Shown: positions 17,999 to 27,839, counted from the first letter of the stretch. The stretch is 64,000 nt of DNA from Tildeniella nuda ZEHNDER 1965/U140 (GCA_019358895.1 JAHHIG010000006.1:186001-250000); one strand, 5' to 3'. Translations and numbers: made by a program. The notes: generated by a model from the letters alone, not told the origin.

Positions 17999-18076
17999 CC
18001 CTCATCCCCGACCCTTCTTCCCAGGGAGAAGGGAGCTAGAACGCTTGTTCCCTCTTCTTGGGGAGAGGGAGAGGGC
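17999..18076. repeat. CCCTCATCCCC hairpin repeat related to the MITE interior
   Basis: This contains CCCTCATCCCCGACCCTTC, a GGGAGAAGGGAG arm and a GGGGAGAGGGAG arm, the same modules as the interior of the 8-bp-TSD MITE. The terminal repeats of that element are missing here. It is probably a remnant. Confidence 0.6.
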
Positions 18077-18078
18077 TA

Positions 18079-18229
18079 GTTAACGCGATGTGCAACTAGT
18101 TCGCCCTCATCCCCACCCTTCTCCCTGGGGAGAAGGGCTTCCAGACCGTTCCGGTTCCCTCTCCCATCGGGAGAGGGCTAGGGTGAGGGCAGTTTTGGCA
18201 GGTATTTTAGGAAAGTCGCACATTGCGTA
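18079..18229. mobile_element. Third MITE-like element with ACGC-ATGTGC ends
   Basis: The left end (TTAACGCGATGTGCAACT) and right end (AAAGTCGCACATTGCGTAA) form an imperfect inverted repeat of about 18 bp. The interior is again the CCCTCATCCCC hairpin module. AGTTA occurs next to both ends and may be a target duplication. A lone right end also occurs at 27926-27945. Confidence 0.5.
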
Positions 18230-18278
18230 AGTTAGCCAGAATCGGCTTCAGTCTTCCCAGTGCTCTTGAACGCAGCTT

Positions 18279-21200
18279 TTAAATGATGAGGCTGACTTGA
18301 GAACCCTGTTCAGTTTTAAACACTTCAATACGCGATTGAAACGCCTCTTTGAAGTGAGGCACATGGGTAACAGTGAGAATACAAGCGAAGTCAGCCGCGA
18401 TCGCGTTGATGGCGGCAATCAGGCGATCGCACCCTTCCGCATCTTGCGTACCAAAGCCTTCATCAACGATCAGCATTTGTAGTGCCGTGCCCGATCGGTG
18501 TGCGAGGAGCCGTGCGAGTGCCAGCCGAATGGCAAAGTTAACCCGAAACGCTTCTCCACCCGAATAGGTTTCATAGGGACGAGTGCCGTGGGCATCGGCA
18601 ATCAAAATGTCCAGCGTTTCAATCAGTTTTGCGGTTGGAGGCGCTGACGTTTTGGTAGAAAGCTTTGCCTGACGGGTTTGGTCGCGGCGATGAGAGCGTT
18701 GCGTCACAAATTGAATGTGCAGTTGGTTCGCACTGAGACGACTGAGAATTTGGTTGGTTTCTGCTTCGAGTTGCGGCAGTGCGTTCTCAATCATCAATGC
18801 CTGAATGCCATTCTTACCAAATGCCTGCGCCAGCTCTTGATAGATGCGCTGCTGGCGTTGAGCGGTTTGTAATTGAATTTTGAGTGTTGAGTGTTGAGTA
18901 TTAAGTGTTTCGAGCTGCTGCTGTTGTTGCTGTATGCGCCCCAGGCAGGCGAGTTGCTCATCTAATTGCGATCGCCGCTGCTGGATTGCCTGTTCCAGAC
19001 TTTGGATGTGAGCGTGACCGTCAGGGGTTTGCTCTAGCTGTTGTACAAGCTGCTGTACGTGCGTTTGAGCCGCTTGATAGTTGGTGGTGCGATCGTGCAG
19101 AGTCTGAGTCAAAGCACCAACCCGTTGCTGCGTCTGAGGATACTGTTGATGGGCACGTTCTAACTCTTGATAACGAAGCTGCCAGTTTTGCGCTTGCCGT
19201 AGCGCTTGACGAATAGTGTTATGTTGTTCTGGATCATAGCCAAGTTCAGCAATGTGGTGATCCAATAGGGCAAGCTGCGCAACGGTTTCAGCGCGTAATT
19301 GCTCAACGCTAGTTTGCTGTGCTGCAATTTGGATCTGAAGGTCAGGCTGCCGCTGAGTAAGCTGTGCCTGTCGCCGTTGCGCTTGCTTAATTTCGGCATG
19401 ACGGATTTCTGCCCAACGCCAGCGATCGACTTCGCCCCGTGCCAGTGCATGATTTTTTTCGTCGTAGTTTAACTGTTGCAAGCTGCGATCGAGCCATTGC
19501 AGTTCTTCTTGCAGGTCAGTTGAGTAGTTACCCTGGAGCGATCGTTCTAACGCAGCCGCTTCTGCTATGACTTGTTGCAATGTTTCCTGCACAGCGATCG
19601 TCATCTGAAGCTGTTCGTGTAGTTGACCGCGCCGTTCTAATACTGCACTATAGGGCTTCAGTTCTTGCTCCAGGTCACGATACTCCTGCCGCAAGATTTG
19701 AATTTCACGCTCTGATGCCGATAGCTGCTCTCGGATCACCCAAATTTGCTCTGTGACCGCTTGCTGCTCAGCCTGATGTTTTTCTAACACCAGATGCCAA
19801 TGGTGTTCATCAAGTGGGCGATCGCAGAGAGGGCAGGGGGGGTAGGGTGTGGGGTGTGGGGTGTGGGGTGTGGGGTGTGGGGTAAGGAAGTTTTGAGTAG
19901 TGTGTGCCGCCGTGCTAGAAAGTTTTGAGTTGCTTTCCCTGCTTCCCTTGCTCCCTTGCTCCACTGCTTCTGCCTTCTGCCCTCTGCTTTCTGCCTCCTG
20001 CCCTCTGCCTTCTGCCTTCTGCCTCAACAATTCAAGTTTCTGCGCTAAATCTGCCAACTGCGCTTCACAGTGTCGCTGCTGTTCTTGAAGCTGTTCCATG
20101 AAACTGCGACGTTCTAAGCCTCGTTCGCGCACTTGCTCCTGGTAGGCGCGTCGTGCGTCCAGGGCAGTGATGCGATCGCTCACTTCCAGTACCGCTTGTT
20201 TGAGTTGAGGCTGGCGTGCCTGCTGCGCGTGGAGTTGCTGTGCCGAAGCATGGAGTTCTTCTAGTCGAGTCGTCAGGCGAGTGTGCTCTCGGTCGAGCTG
20301 GCTTTGAAGCTGCTGGCGGCGCTGCAAGAGTGGAGAAGCCTGCACTTGAAGTTGATCCAGGGCACTGAGATGAGCGCGTGCTTGCTGGAGTTGTTGCATG
20401 GCAGCAGCGATGTCGGTTGCTTTGCTGAGCGTCTGGTGTAGTTCCGTTTCTTGCTGTACCAGTGCCTCTAGCTGTGCCTCTAGTTGCTGTTGTTGGTGCT
20501 GTCGATCGGCTAATTGTTCCTGCTGCTGCTGTTGATACTGTTGACGCTGCGTCTGGGCAACCTGATACGCCTGAAATCGGGTCGATAGCGTCTCTTCATG
20601 CGCCTGTAACGTTTGAAAATGCTGGTAGCCCGCCACGATCGCCGCTTCTTGCTGAAGCAATGCTCCTAACTGCTGCTGCTGCTGTTGGGCAACGGTTAAC
20701 TCCTGCTGTAAGCGCTTGCAATCCTGTTCGAGATGGCGCTGTTGTTGCTGCTGCCAGGTAAGCTGCTGCTGCCAGGTCAGTCGCTGCTGTTGGACTGCTT
20801 GCAATGCCTGAAGCGTCTCGCTATCAACGGTTTGCTGCTGTTGCATCACTGCCAGCATAGACTCTAGCGCTGATTGTTCTTGCGTAATGCGATCGCGCTG
20901 CTGTAGCTGCTCTCGGGTCGTCTCCAGATTGCGTTCCAGTAAATCAATCTGTCCCTTGAATTGGCGCGATTGATCTTTTGCCTGTTCTGCTACACTGTCG
21001 TACTGATCGAGCTTCAGCAGATCTGCCAGAATTTGCTTGCGCTCAGTCGGACGCTTCAGCATGAACTCATCTGCCCTTCCCTGCCGCAGATACGCCGAAT
21101 TCACAAACGTCTCATAGTCCAGCTTCAAGTGTTCCAGGATCAACTGCTGGGTGGCACGAACGCCTTTAGCGGTGAGAGTCCGGAAGCGTAGGGAGTGGGG

Positions 21201-21701
21201 AGTGGGGAGTGGGGAGTGGGGAGTGGGGTGGGGGGGGGGGGGTGTGGGGTGTGGGGTGTATGTGAGAACAGGTTGAGTTGCTTCCCCTGCTTCCTCTGCC
21301 TCCCCTGCCTCCCCTGCCTCCCCTGCCTCCCCTGCTTCTCTCCTCTCCCCTGCTTCCTCTGCCTCCCCTGCTTCTCTCCTCTCCCTCCCCTGCGCCACCT
21401 GAAACTCCAACGACGATGCTTGCCCTCGATAACGACTGCGGATGATGCGATAGGTTTGTTGATTATTGATAAAAACGAAATCCACTTGCGCTTCTTGAGC
21501 ACCAATGTGAATCACGTCATCTTCGGCAGCCGCACGGCTTTGACCCCACACAGCCCACGCGATCGCCTCCAACAACGACGATTTGCCTGCACCATTGGCA
21601 CCACAAATGCACGCTGTGTGCAAACCCCGAAAATCCAGGGTCGCTTCACGATAGCTCAGAAAGTTTTTGAGAACGAGCTTCAGGGGAATCATGCTGTACA
21701 A
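18279..21701 (-). CDS. sbcC: Exonuclease SbcC (SMC-like ATPase) with low-complexity insertions
   Basis: The 1140-residue protein is the ATPase subunit of the SbcCD nuclease, which opens hairpins and trims DNA ends. Walker A GANGAGKSS lies at 34-42, the zinc-hook CPLC at about 622-625 between two long coiled coils, and the C-terminal ABC signature YSGGEAFRVNFAIRLALARLL and Walker B LQMLIVDEGFG near the end. Two insertions are encoded by simple repeats: residues about 106-170 (GEAGEAGEAGEAEE, then Pro/His/Thr repeats) and about 557-621 just before the hook. The first contains a 13-G run. No sbcD is adjacent. Active if the frame is intact. Confidence 0.93.
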   Translation of the reverse strand: MYSMIPLKLVLKNFLSYREATLDFRGLHTACICGANGAGKSSLLEAIAWAVWGQSRAAAEDDVIHIGAQEAQVDFVFINNQQTYRIIRSRYRGQASSLEFQVAQGRERREAGEAEEAGERREAGEAGEAGEAGEAEEAGEATQPVLTYTPHPTPPPPHPTPHSPLPTPHSLRFRTLTAKGVRATQQLILEHLKLDYETFVNSAYLRQGRADEFMLKRPTERKQILADLLKLDQYDSVAEQAKDQSRQFKGQIDLLERNLETTREQLQQRDRITQEQSALESMLAVMQQQQTVDSETLQALQAVQQQRLTWQQQLTWQQQQQRHLEQDCKRLQQELTVAQQQQQQLGALLQQEAAIVAGYQHFQTLQAHEETLSTRFQAYQVAQTQRQQYQQQQQEQLADRQHQQQQLEAQLEALVQQETELHQTLSKATDIAAAMQQLQQARAHLSALDQLQVQASPLLQRRQQLQSQLDREHTRLTTRLEELHASAQQLHAQQARQPQLKQAVLEVSDRITALDARRAYQEQVRERGLERRSFMEQLQEQQRHCEAQLADLAQKLELLRQKAEGRGQEAESRGQKAEAVEQGSKGSRESNSKLSSTAAHTTQNFLTPHPTPHTPHPTPYPPCPLCDRPLDEHHWHLVLEKHQAEQQAVTEQIWVIREQLSASEREIQILRQEYRDLEQELKPYSAVLERRGQLHEQLQMTIAVQETLQQVIAEAAALERSLQGNYSTDLQEELQWLDRSLQQLNYDEKNHALARGEVDRWRWAEIRHAEIKQAQRRQAQLTQRQPDLQIQIAAQQTSVEQLRAETVAQLALLDHHIAELGYDPEQHNTIRQALRQAQNWQLRYQELERAHQQYPQTQQRVGALTQTLHDRTTNYQAAQTHVQQLVQQLEQTPDGHAHIQSLEQAIQQRRSQLDEQLACLGRIQQQQQQLETLNTQHSTLKIQLQTAQRQQRIYQELAQAFGKNGIQALMIENALPQLEAETNQILSRLSANQLHIQFVTQRSHRRDQTRQAKLSTKTSAPPTAKLIETLDILIADAHGTRPYETYSGGEAFRVNFAIRLALARLLAHRSGTALQMLIVDEGFGTQDAEGCDRLIAAINAIAADFACILTVTHVPHFKEAFQSRIEVFKTEQGSQVSLII
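19838..20031. repeat. Heptamer repeats inside sbcC (before the zinc hook)
   Basis: Tandem GGTGTGG units (19847-19885) and CTTCTGC/CCTCTGC units (about 19967-20025) lie within the coding region. They encode HPTPHTPHPTP and KAEGRGQEAESRGQKAEA on the minus strand. They match the intergenic repeats found elsewhere in the window. Confidence 0.8.
21190..21395. repeat. Simple-repeat block with a 13-G run inside sbcC
   Basis: GGGAGTG heptamers, a run of 13 G (21230-21242), GGTGTGG units and CCTCCCCTG 9-mers follow one another. On the minus strand this encodes residues about 103-172. The G run is prone to slippage, and a change not divisible by three would truncate SbcC near residue 155. Confidence 0.85.
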
Positions 21702-21775
21702 AAGCCGCAGAGCTACTTTTCAGCTTAGCAGTACGTTTGCACTTTAATACAATTGCACTTGTTAAAGCTATTGGC

Positions 21776-21846
21776 TATCAGCGGTCAGCGGTCAGCGATC
21801 AGCGGTCAGCGGTCAGCTATCAGCGGTCAGCGATCAGCGGTCAGCA
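21776..21846. repeat. TCAGCNN heptamer array upstream of sbcC
   Basis: About ten heptamers with core TCAGC and variable two bases (GG, GA, TA) lie between rsmD and sbcC. Confidence 0.9.
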
Positions 21847-21864
21847 AGAAAACGCTGTTAGCGA

Positions 21865-22410
21865 TCAAGTGCTCGATCGATAAAAGGTGAGTGCTGTATT
21901 GCTATAGACTTTTTGACGGCACATTTCTAGTGTGGATGGTGTTAGAACGTTTAAGCGATCGGGGTTATGTTCCACTGCCAATTCGCCATCGGATGCTAGT
22001 AGTTGAAGCTGCGCGATCGCCTCAATCACTGACGCATACAGATCGCTTTCATACGGTGGATCAAAGTAAATGCGATCGAATTGTTGCCCTTCCAACGATT
22101 TGATTCGCTGTCGCACATCACCGCGCAACACTTGAAAGGTTTGCGAGTCATTCGCTACTTGTTGCCAATTCTGTCGAATGATGGCACAGGCACGAGTGGA
22201 TTGTTCAATCCCCACCGCAACCGCTGCACCTCGACAGAGCGCTTCTGCTCCCATTGCGCCACTGCCTGCACACAAATCGAGCCAACGACAGTCATCGATC
22301 GTCCCTTGCCAGATATTGAACAATGCCGATCGTACGATCGCCAACGTGGGTCGGGTTTCTTGACCTGGCAACGTTTTGAGTTGACGATTACCGTAGATTC
22401 TTAAAGTCAT
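21865..22410 (-). CDS. rsmD: 16S rRNA (guanine966-N2)-methyltransferase RsmD
   Basis: The 181-residue protein is a class I SAM methyltransferase that modifies G966 of 16S rRNA during 30S assembly. The N-terminal RIYGNRQLKTLPGQETRPT matches the family, as do the SAM loop LDLCAGSGAMGAEAL and the catalytic FDPPYES. Complete length. The start ATG at 22410 is followed by TLRIYG. Heptamer repeats flank both sides. Confidence 0.94.
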   Translation of the reverse strand: MTLRIYGNRQLKTLPGQETRPTLAIVRSALFNIWQGTIDDCRWLDLCAGSGAMGAEALCRGAAVAVGIEQSTRACAIIRQNWQQVANDSQTFQVLRGDVRQRIKSLEGQQFDRIYFDPPYESDLYASVIEAIAQLQLLASDGELAVEHNPDRLNVLTPSTLEMCRQKVYSNTALTFYRSST

Positions 22411-22415
22411 TTTTA

Positions 22416-22455
22416 GCTATCAGCTATCAGCTATCAGCTTTCAGCGGTCAGCTTT
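22416..22455. repeat. TCAGCNN heptamers at the end of the four-helix-bundle gene
   Basis: Six or so heptamers (TCAGCTA, TCAGCTT, TCAGCGG) overlap the 3' end of the gene at 22441-22800. They supply its last codons (KLKADR) and stop. Confidence 0.85.
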
Positions 22456-22800
22456 CAGCTTTTGAATTAGGGCAGTGAGCATTCGTTTAACTTCAGTAAC
22501 TTCAGAAATTAACGCTTGGTGCTTCAAATGGTCTAAAAAACCGAGATCACAAGCAAGCAAAAGGTGGTATTCCAATTCGCTGGCAGAACCCATTGCCATT
22601 TGTAAGAAACGAGCAAAATCTGCATCCGTTCCCCTCCCGCAACCTTCAGCGATATTGGCAGCGATCGAGGCAGAAGCACGTCGGGCTTGGCTGGTCAGCC
22701 CATACAGTTCGTCTTTAGGAAAGCAATTGGTCAGCCGATAAACATCAAGAGTCGTTTGATGGCTTTTCTGCCAAACTTTCAATTCTCTAAAATCTTTCAT
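22441..22800 (-). CDS. Four-helix-bundle protein (23S rRNA intervening-sequence family)
   Basis: The 119-residue product, from ATG MKDFRELKVWQKSHQ, has the family hallmarks: TTLDVYRLTNCFPKDELYGL, SQARRASASIAANIAEGCGR and FLQMAMGSASELEYHLLLA. These small helical proteins were first seen in rRNA intervening sequences and are now common free-standing genes; their role is unknown. The C-terminus LKADR and stop are encoded by heptamer repeats, so the end of the reading frame may be determined by repeat copy number. Confidence 0.88.
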   Translation of the reverse strand: MKDFRELKVWQKSHQTTLDVYRLTNCFPKDELYGLTSQARRASASIAANIAEGCGRGTDADFARFLQMAMGSASELEYHLLLACDLGFLDHLKHQALISEVTEVKRMLTALIQKLKADR

Positions 22801-22852
22801 TCCTATCAATCAACTTTTAGCAGTCTTCTCCCTCCTAGTATTTCCCTTGTTT

Positions 22853-23640
<788 letters not shown>

Positions 23641-23687
23641 CTTTCGTCCCTTTGTGCGCGTTCACTCTCTAGAATTGTAGTTGGGAT

Positions 23688-24164
<477 letters not shown>

Positions 24165-24187
24165 CACCCGTGATCTAGAATGACTCT

Positions 24188-24439
24188 ATGTTCAAAGTTG
24201 TCACACCACGATTCTCGCAAACCTTCGATCGCTGGACAGATGCCCTCAACACTGCGAAAGGGTTGATTCCTGAGTGCAAAAGCCTGACAGAAGACATTCG
24301 CATTTTTCTGTTCGATGAGCTGGTGTGGGTGTACAGTCGATCGCACAAATATCCGCAATACATTGGTGCAGGCATGTACGATCGCCTCGCTAGAATCTTT
24401 TTGCAAGAAGCGATCGCCGAATCCACAAGCGCCGAGTAG
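24188..24439 (+). CDS. Conserved cyanobacterial hypothetical protein
   Basis: The 83-residue protein reads MFKVVTPRFSQTFDRWTDAL, then LTEDIRIFLFDELVWVYSRS and IGAGMYDRLARIFLQEAIAE. It looks like a compact helical protein with normal cyanobacterial codon use including GCGATCGC. I recognise the pattern as conserved among cyanobacteria but know no function. It lies between two heptamer arrays, which may isolate it from neighbours. Confidence 0.7.
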   Translation: MFKVVTPRFSQTFDRWTDALNTAKGLIPECKSLTEDIRIFLFDELVWVYSRSHKYPQYIGAGMYDRLARIFLQEAIAESTSAE

Positions 24440-24465
24440 CGCCTAGCCGCCAGACACTAACTAAA

Positions 24466-24548
24466 GAAACGCTGACCGCTGATAGCTGATCGCTGACCGC
24501 TAACCGCTAATAGCTGACCGCTGATAGCTAACCGCTGATAGCTGATAC
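24466..24548. repeat. Heptamer array after 24188-24439
   Basis: Units GCTGACC, GCTGATA, GCTAACC and GCTAATA alternate. The following 330 bp up to the NACHT gene contain no gene that I recognise, but an AT-rich stretch (24830-24880) that probably holds its promoter. Confidence 0.85.
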
Positions 24549-24883
24549 GTGGCGTATAAAATGCGCTCTAGTGATTGAGTTTGTTACAAAAATTTATATT
24601 ATTGCCGCCAGTAGCTTAATCTTTCAGTCAGACGGTGCTAGAGAGGCGCTTCAGGGCTAGAGGTTTATCTGCGTGACGGTGCCACGGACTAAACTCTCCT
24701 GGTTTAGCCGAAACGTTTGCTGCATCAACTGTTTGAATTCGTTTCATTTGGGTAGAAAGCAGCGTCGATCGCTCGGCTTTTGTATATCTTCAGTCAGGCA
24801 TATGTTCAACACCGTACAAAACGCCTAGTATGAAACCATTAACAAAAATTTAATAAATTCGTTTATTAAAAAGTGCTTACTGT

Positions 24884-27196
24884 ATGGTCAAGCGATCGCT
24901 CCAGGTATCGCTATCTGGTATTCAACAGGCTAAAAAAGCGTTCGCCCTCAAAGGCTGGACGCAAGAAAATCTGGCGGGTGAGGTGAACCTCAAGACGCGT
25001 CAGCCCGTTTGGCGGTTCTTTACAGGGCAACCCGTCGATCGCCAGGTTTTTCTCGAAATTTGTTCCGTCTTAGAACTAGATTGGCGGTTGATCGCGGTCG
25101 ATCCACCCGCAGACTTTCCTGACATTGCGGGCATTGTGCGGGCTGATGCTCCAGATATCGATGCACTTGTCAAACATGTGCGATCGCAGCGCCAGGAGAA
25201 AATCCAGGATCAGTGCGGCATTTTGCAATTGCTGGATATCAGCCGTCCCGTTGGCATTGATGACATTTATATTGATGTCAATGTTTTGCAGGAGATTGCC
25301 AGCCAGCAGTCAGTAGCGATCGAAGACTTGCAAGCCTTAGGACCTGATGACTTTGACCGCTTTGGTTTAGGGGCGATCGAGCAGAAACAAATTCCCGGTA
25401 CACAGGCAGTCGAAACGTACACGAAACTGCGGGTACTGGGCAAACCGGGAAGCGGCAAAACCACCTTTTTGCAAGCTCTCGCCATCCAGTGTAACCGGGG
25501 TAAGTTTGCGGCAAACCAGGTGCCCATCTTCATCACGCTGCGACACTTTGCGGAAGAATCTGGGGATAGTCGGGAGTTTAGCCTTTTGAGCTATATCCAG
25601 CAAGAATGGCTTGCGTCTGATATTGCCGACCCGTCTGTGCTAGAAACCTTGCTTCATGCAGGCAGAGTGCTGCTGTTGCTCGACGGCATGGATGAAGTGA
25701 TGCAGCGAGAGAGTGCAGCGGTCTTAAAAGAAATCCGCCGCTTTACGGACAAGTACCACAAAAATCGGTTTGTGGCGACCTGTCGCACTGCGTCTCAAAA
25801 GCTCACGCTGCGTGGCTTTACCAATGTTGAGATTGCACCCTTTACTCAGGATCAAATTACGACCTTCGCGGAAAAATGGTTTGTGGCGTTCACCAAAACG
25901 ACTTCACAAGCAGGGCAAGATCAGTCTACGCAGTTTATGCAGAAGCTAGACTTGCCAGAGAATTGGCAATTTCGTCAACTTATCGTCACACCCCTTTTCC
26001 TCCATCTCGCTTGCTGGGTCTTTTACGGTCAAGACAAGTTTCCAGCGAAGCGATCGGAGTTTTACAAGCAGGGGCTAGATCTACTGTTGGGCAAATGGGA
26101 TGAAGCGAGAGGCATTGAGCGCGATGCAATGTATCAAGGGTTTTTGTTGCCCCAAAAGCTGAAGCTGTTGAGCCAGATTGCAGCGGCAACGTTTGAACAA
26201 GGGCAATACTTCTTTGAGCAACGCCTGATTGAACAATACATTGGAGACTATATTCAAAGTTTGACCAAGCTTCCGATCGAGCCAGAAGAACTTCAGCTTG
26301 AAAGCGAAGCAGCACTGAAGGCGATCGAAGCGCAACATGGGTTGCTGATCGAACGAGCGCGAGGCGTATTTTCCTTCTCTTATCTGGTATTTCAGGAATA
26401 CTTTACGGCGCGCAAAATTGTTGCCAGTCACAACCTTCAGGCACTAGAGCAGGCATTGGGTGGATTGGTCAGCCACATCACCGATCCGCACTGGCGCGAA
26501 ATCTTCTTGCTAACGGCTGCCATGCTTCAGAGCGCCGACTCCCTGGTGCAGTTGATGAAACAACAAATCGATGCACTCGTTGCGCAAGATCCATACCTGC
26601 AAGAGTTTTTGACCTGGGCAAGCCAAAAATCGCAAACCGTCCTGTCGCCACCTTTGGTGGCGACAGGACGGGCATTTTATATGGCACTTGCCCAGACTCC
26701 GCACGTTGCCTCTCATTTTGCCCTCGCCGCTACTCTTGATCAGGGGATGCTTCTGGATGCAGCGCTGGATCATCTTTTATTGGAGTGCGCGATCGACCAA
26801 AGCCAGGACTTTGCCCATGCCCACGCCTGTAGCGAAGCGTTGAGCCAAACTCTCGTCATTGCCCTGGATGCTGGCTTTCACAAATCGCTGCAACAACTGA
26901 GCGATCAGTTCCCTAACCCAAAGCGCAACCAGAAAAAGTTTCAAGCCTGGTGGCAAGCACACTACACCCAATGGATTGCACAATTGAGAACAACGATCGT
27001 GCAGTATCGCAATGTCAACCACTCCTGGCAGTTTACGCCTGAGCAAAAGCAGATGCTGCAACGCTACTACGATGCCAATCAACTCTTGCTCGATTGCTTG
27101 CATAGCAATTGCGAAATCACAGCAACCATCAGACAGGAAATTGAAACCACTCTACTGCTGCCTCAGAAAGAACTGGAAGACCGGGAATGGCGGTAG
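24884..27196 (+). CDS. NACHT NTPase with N-terminal HTH (bacterial NLR-like)
   Basis: The 770-residue product has an N-terminal helix-turn-helix-like region (about 10-70, GWTQENLAGEVNLKTRQPVW), a linker, and a NACHT NTPase domain with Walker A GKPGSGKTT (186-194) and Walker B VLLLLDGMDEV (262-272). Helical regions follow, then a C-terminal segment (MLQRYYDANQLLLDCLHSNC) like the conserved C-terminal domain of bacterial NACHT proteins. Members of this family (bNACHT) protect some bacteria from phages; others may regulate genes. Nearly all its flanks are repeats. A perfect inverted repeat lies in the coding sequence at 26637-26671. A defence role is inferred. Confidence 0.88.
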   Translation: MVKRSLQVSLSGIQQAKKAFALKGWTQENLAGEVNLKTRQPVWRFFTGQPVDRQVFLEICSVLELDWRLIAVDPPADFPDIAGIVRADAPDIDALVKHVRSQRQEKIQDQCGILQLLDISRPVGIDDIYIDVNVLQEIASQQSVAIEDLQALGPDDFDRFGLGAIEQKQIPGTQAVETYTKLRVLGKPGSGKTTFLQALAIQCNRGKFAANQVPIFITLRHFAEESGDSREFSLLSYIQQEWLASDIADPSVLETLLHAGRVLLLLDGMDEVMQRESAAVLKEIRRFTDKYHKNRFVATCRTASQKLTLRGFTNVEIAPFTQDQITTFAEKWFVAFTKTTSQAGQDQSTQFMQKLDLPENWQFRQLIVTPLFLHLACWVFYGQDKFPAKRSEFYKQGLDLLLGKWDEARGIERDAMYQGFLLPQKLKLLSQIAAATFEQGQYFFEQRLIEQYIGDYIQSLTKLPIEPEELQLESEAALKAIEAQHGLLIERARGVFSFSYLVFQEYFTARKIVASHNLQALEQALGGLVSHITDPHWREIFLLTAAMLQSADSLVQLMKQQIDALVAQDPYLQEFLTWASQKSQTVLSPPLVATGRAFYMALAQTPHVASHFALAATLDQGMLLDAALDHLLLECAIDQSQDFAHAHACSEALSQTLVIALDAGFHKSLQQLSDQFPNPKRNQKKFQAWWQAHYTQWIAQLRTTIVQYRNVNHSWQFTPEQKQMLQRYYDANQLLLDCLHSNCEITATIRQEIETTLLLPQKELEDREWR
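26637..26671. repeat. Perfect 16-bp inverted repeat inside the NACHT gene
   Basis: CCGTCCTGTCGCCACC and its exact complement are separated by TTT. The hairpin encodes TVLSPPLVATGR in frame (residues about 585-596). Such a perfect long stem in coding DNA is unusual. Confidence 0.9.
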
Positions 27197-27230
27197 CGTC
27201 CGGCAATGGTGCATTGATGTATGAGCGAAA

Positions 27231-27341
27231 AGCCGTCAGCTGTCAGCCGTCAGCGAAAAGCTGATAGCTGATAGCTGATAGCTGATAGCTGATAGCTGAT
27301 AGCTGATAGCTGATAGCTGATAGCTGATAGCTGATAGCTAA
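27231..27341. repeat. Heptamer array after the NACHT gene
   Basis: A few GTCAGCC units are followed by about twelve near-perfect AGCTGAT units. Confidence 0.92.
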
Positions 27342-27415
27342 CCCAAAAGTGTGCCGTTATTTTTTAGCAAGCTCTTAGTCCTGTTGCAATGGGCGATCGT
27401 GTACACGCAAGTCAG

Positions 27416-27667
27416 CAGACCTCCAACATCGTTCAGGACACTCTCAACGTCGTTCTGGATACCTCCGAAGTCGTTCTTGATACCTGGGACGTTATTTCGG
27501 AGGTCTCCAACATCGTTTTCGATGCCTGCAACATCGTTTTCGATGCCTGCAACATCGTTTTCGATACCTGCAACATCGTTTCCGATGCCTGCAAAGTCGC
27601 TTCGGAGACCTCTAACATCAGTTCAGATGCCTGAGAAGTCGTTTTGAAGACCCTTGATGTCGCTTTG
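27416..27667. repeat. 21-bp tandem array of 12 units
   Basis: Twelve units of exactly 21 bp resemble GATGCCTGCAACATCGTTTTC. Units 6 and 7 are identical; outer units diverge. The array is open in two plus frames and one minus frame (for example 27389-27634, giving DACNIVF heptads). I cannot tell whether any is translated. The 8-bp-TSD MITE is inserted at its right end. Confidence 0.85.
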
Positions 27668-27670
27668 GGG

Positions 27671-27831
27671 GGGGAGCATGTCACTTTCGCAAGTGCTAGA
27701 TTCTGCCCTCATCCCCAGCCCTTCTCCCCGAGGAGAAGGGAGCAAGGATTCAAAGTCCCTCTCCCTGGGGAGAGGGCTTAAAGCCTACGGCATACAAGAA
27801 AAGGGTGAGGGCGCAAAGGTGCCATGCTCCC
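27671..27831. mobile_element. 161-bp MITE, copy 2, flanked by CTTTGGGG
   Basis: It has the same ends and interior as 8496-8634. It differs by an extra segment (CTTAAAGCCTACGGCATAC) in the right half and a few substitutions. CTTTGGGG flanks both sides (27663-27670, 27832-27839), again an 8-bp duplication. It is inserted at the last unit of the 21-bp array. Confidence 0.85.
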
Positions 27832-27839
27832 CTTTGGGG

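Noticed and set aside
27389-27634. 81-residue protein encoded by the 21-bp array
   Set aside because: Several frames on both strands are equally open because of the repeat period, and no ribosome site singles one out; listed only as a repeat.
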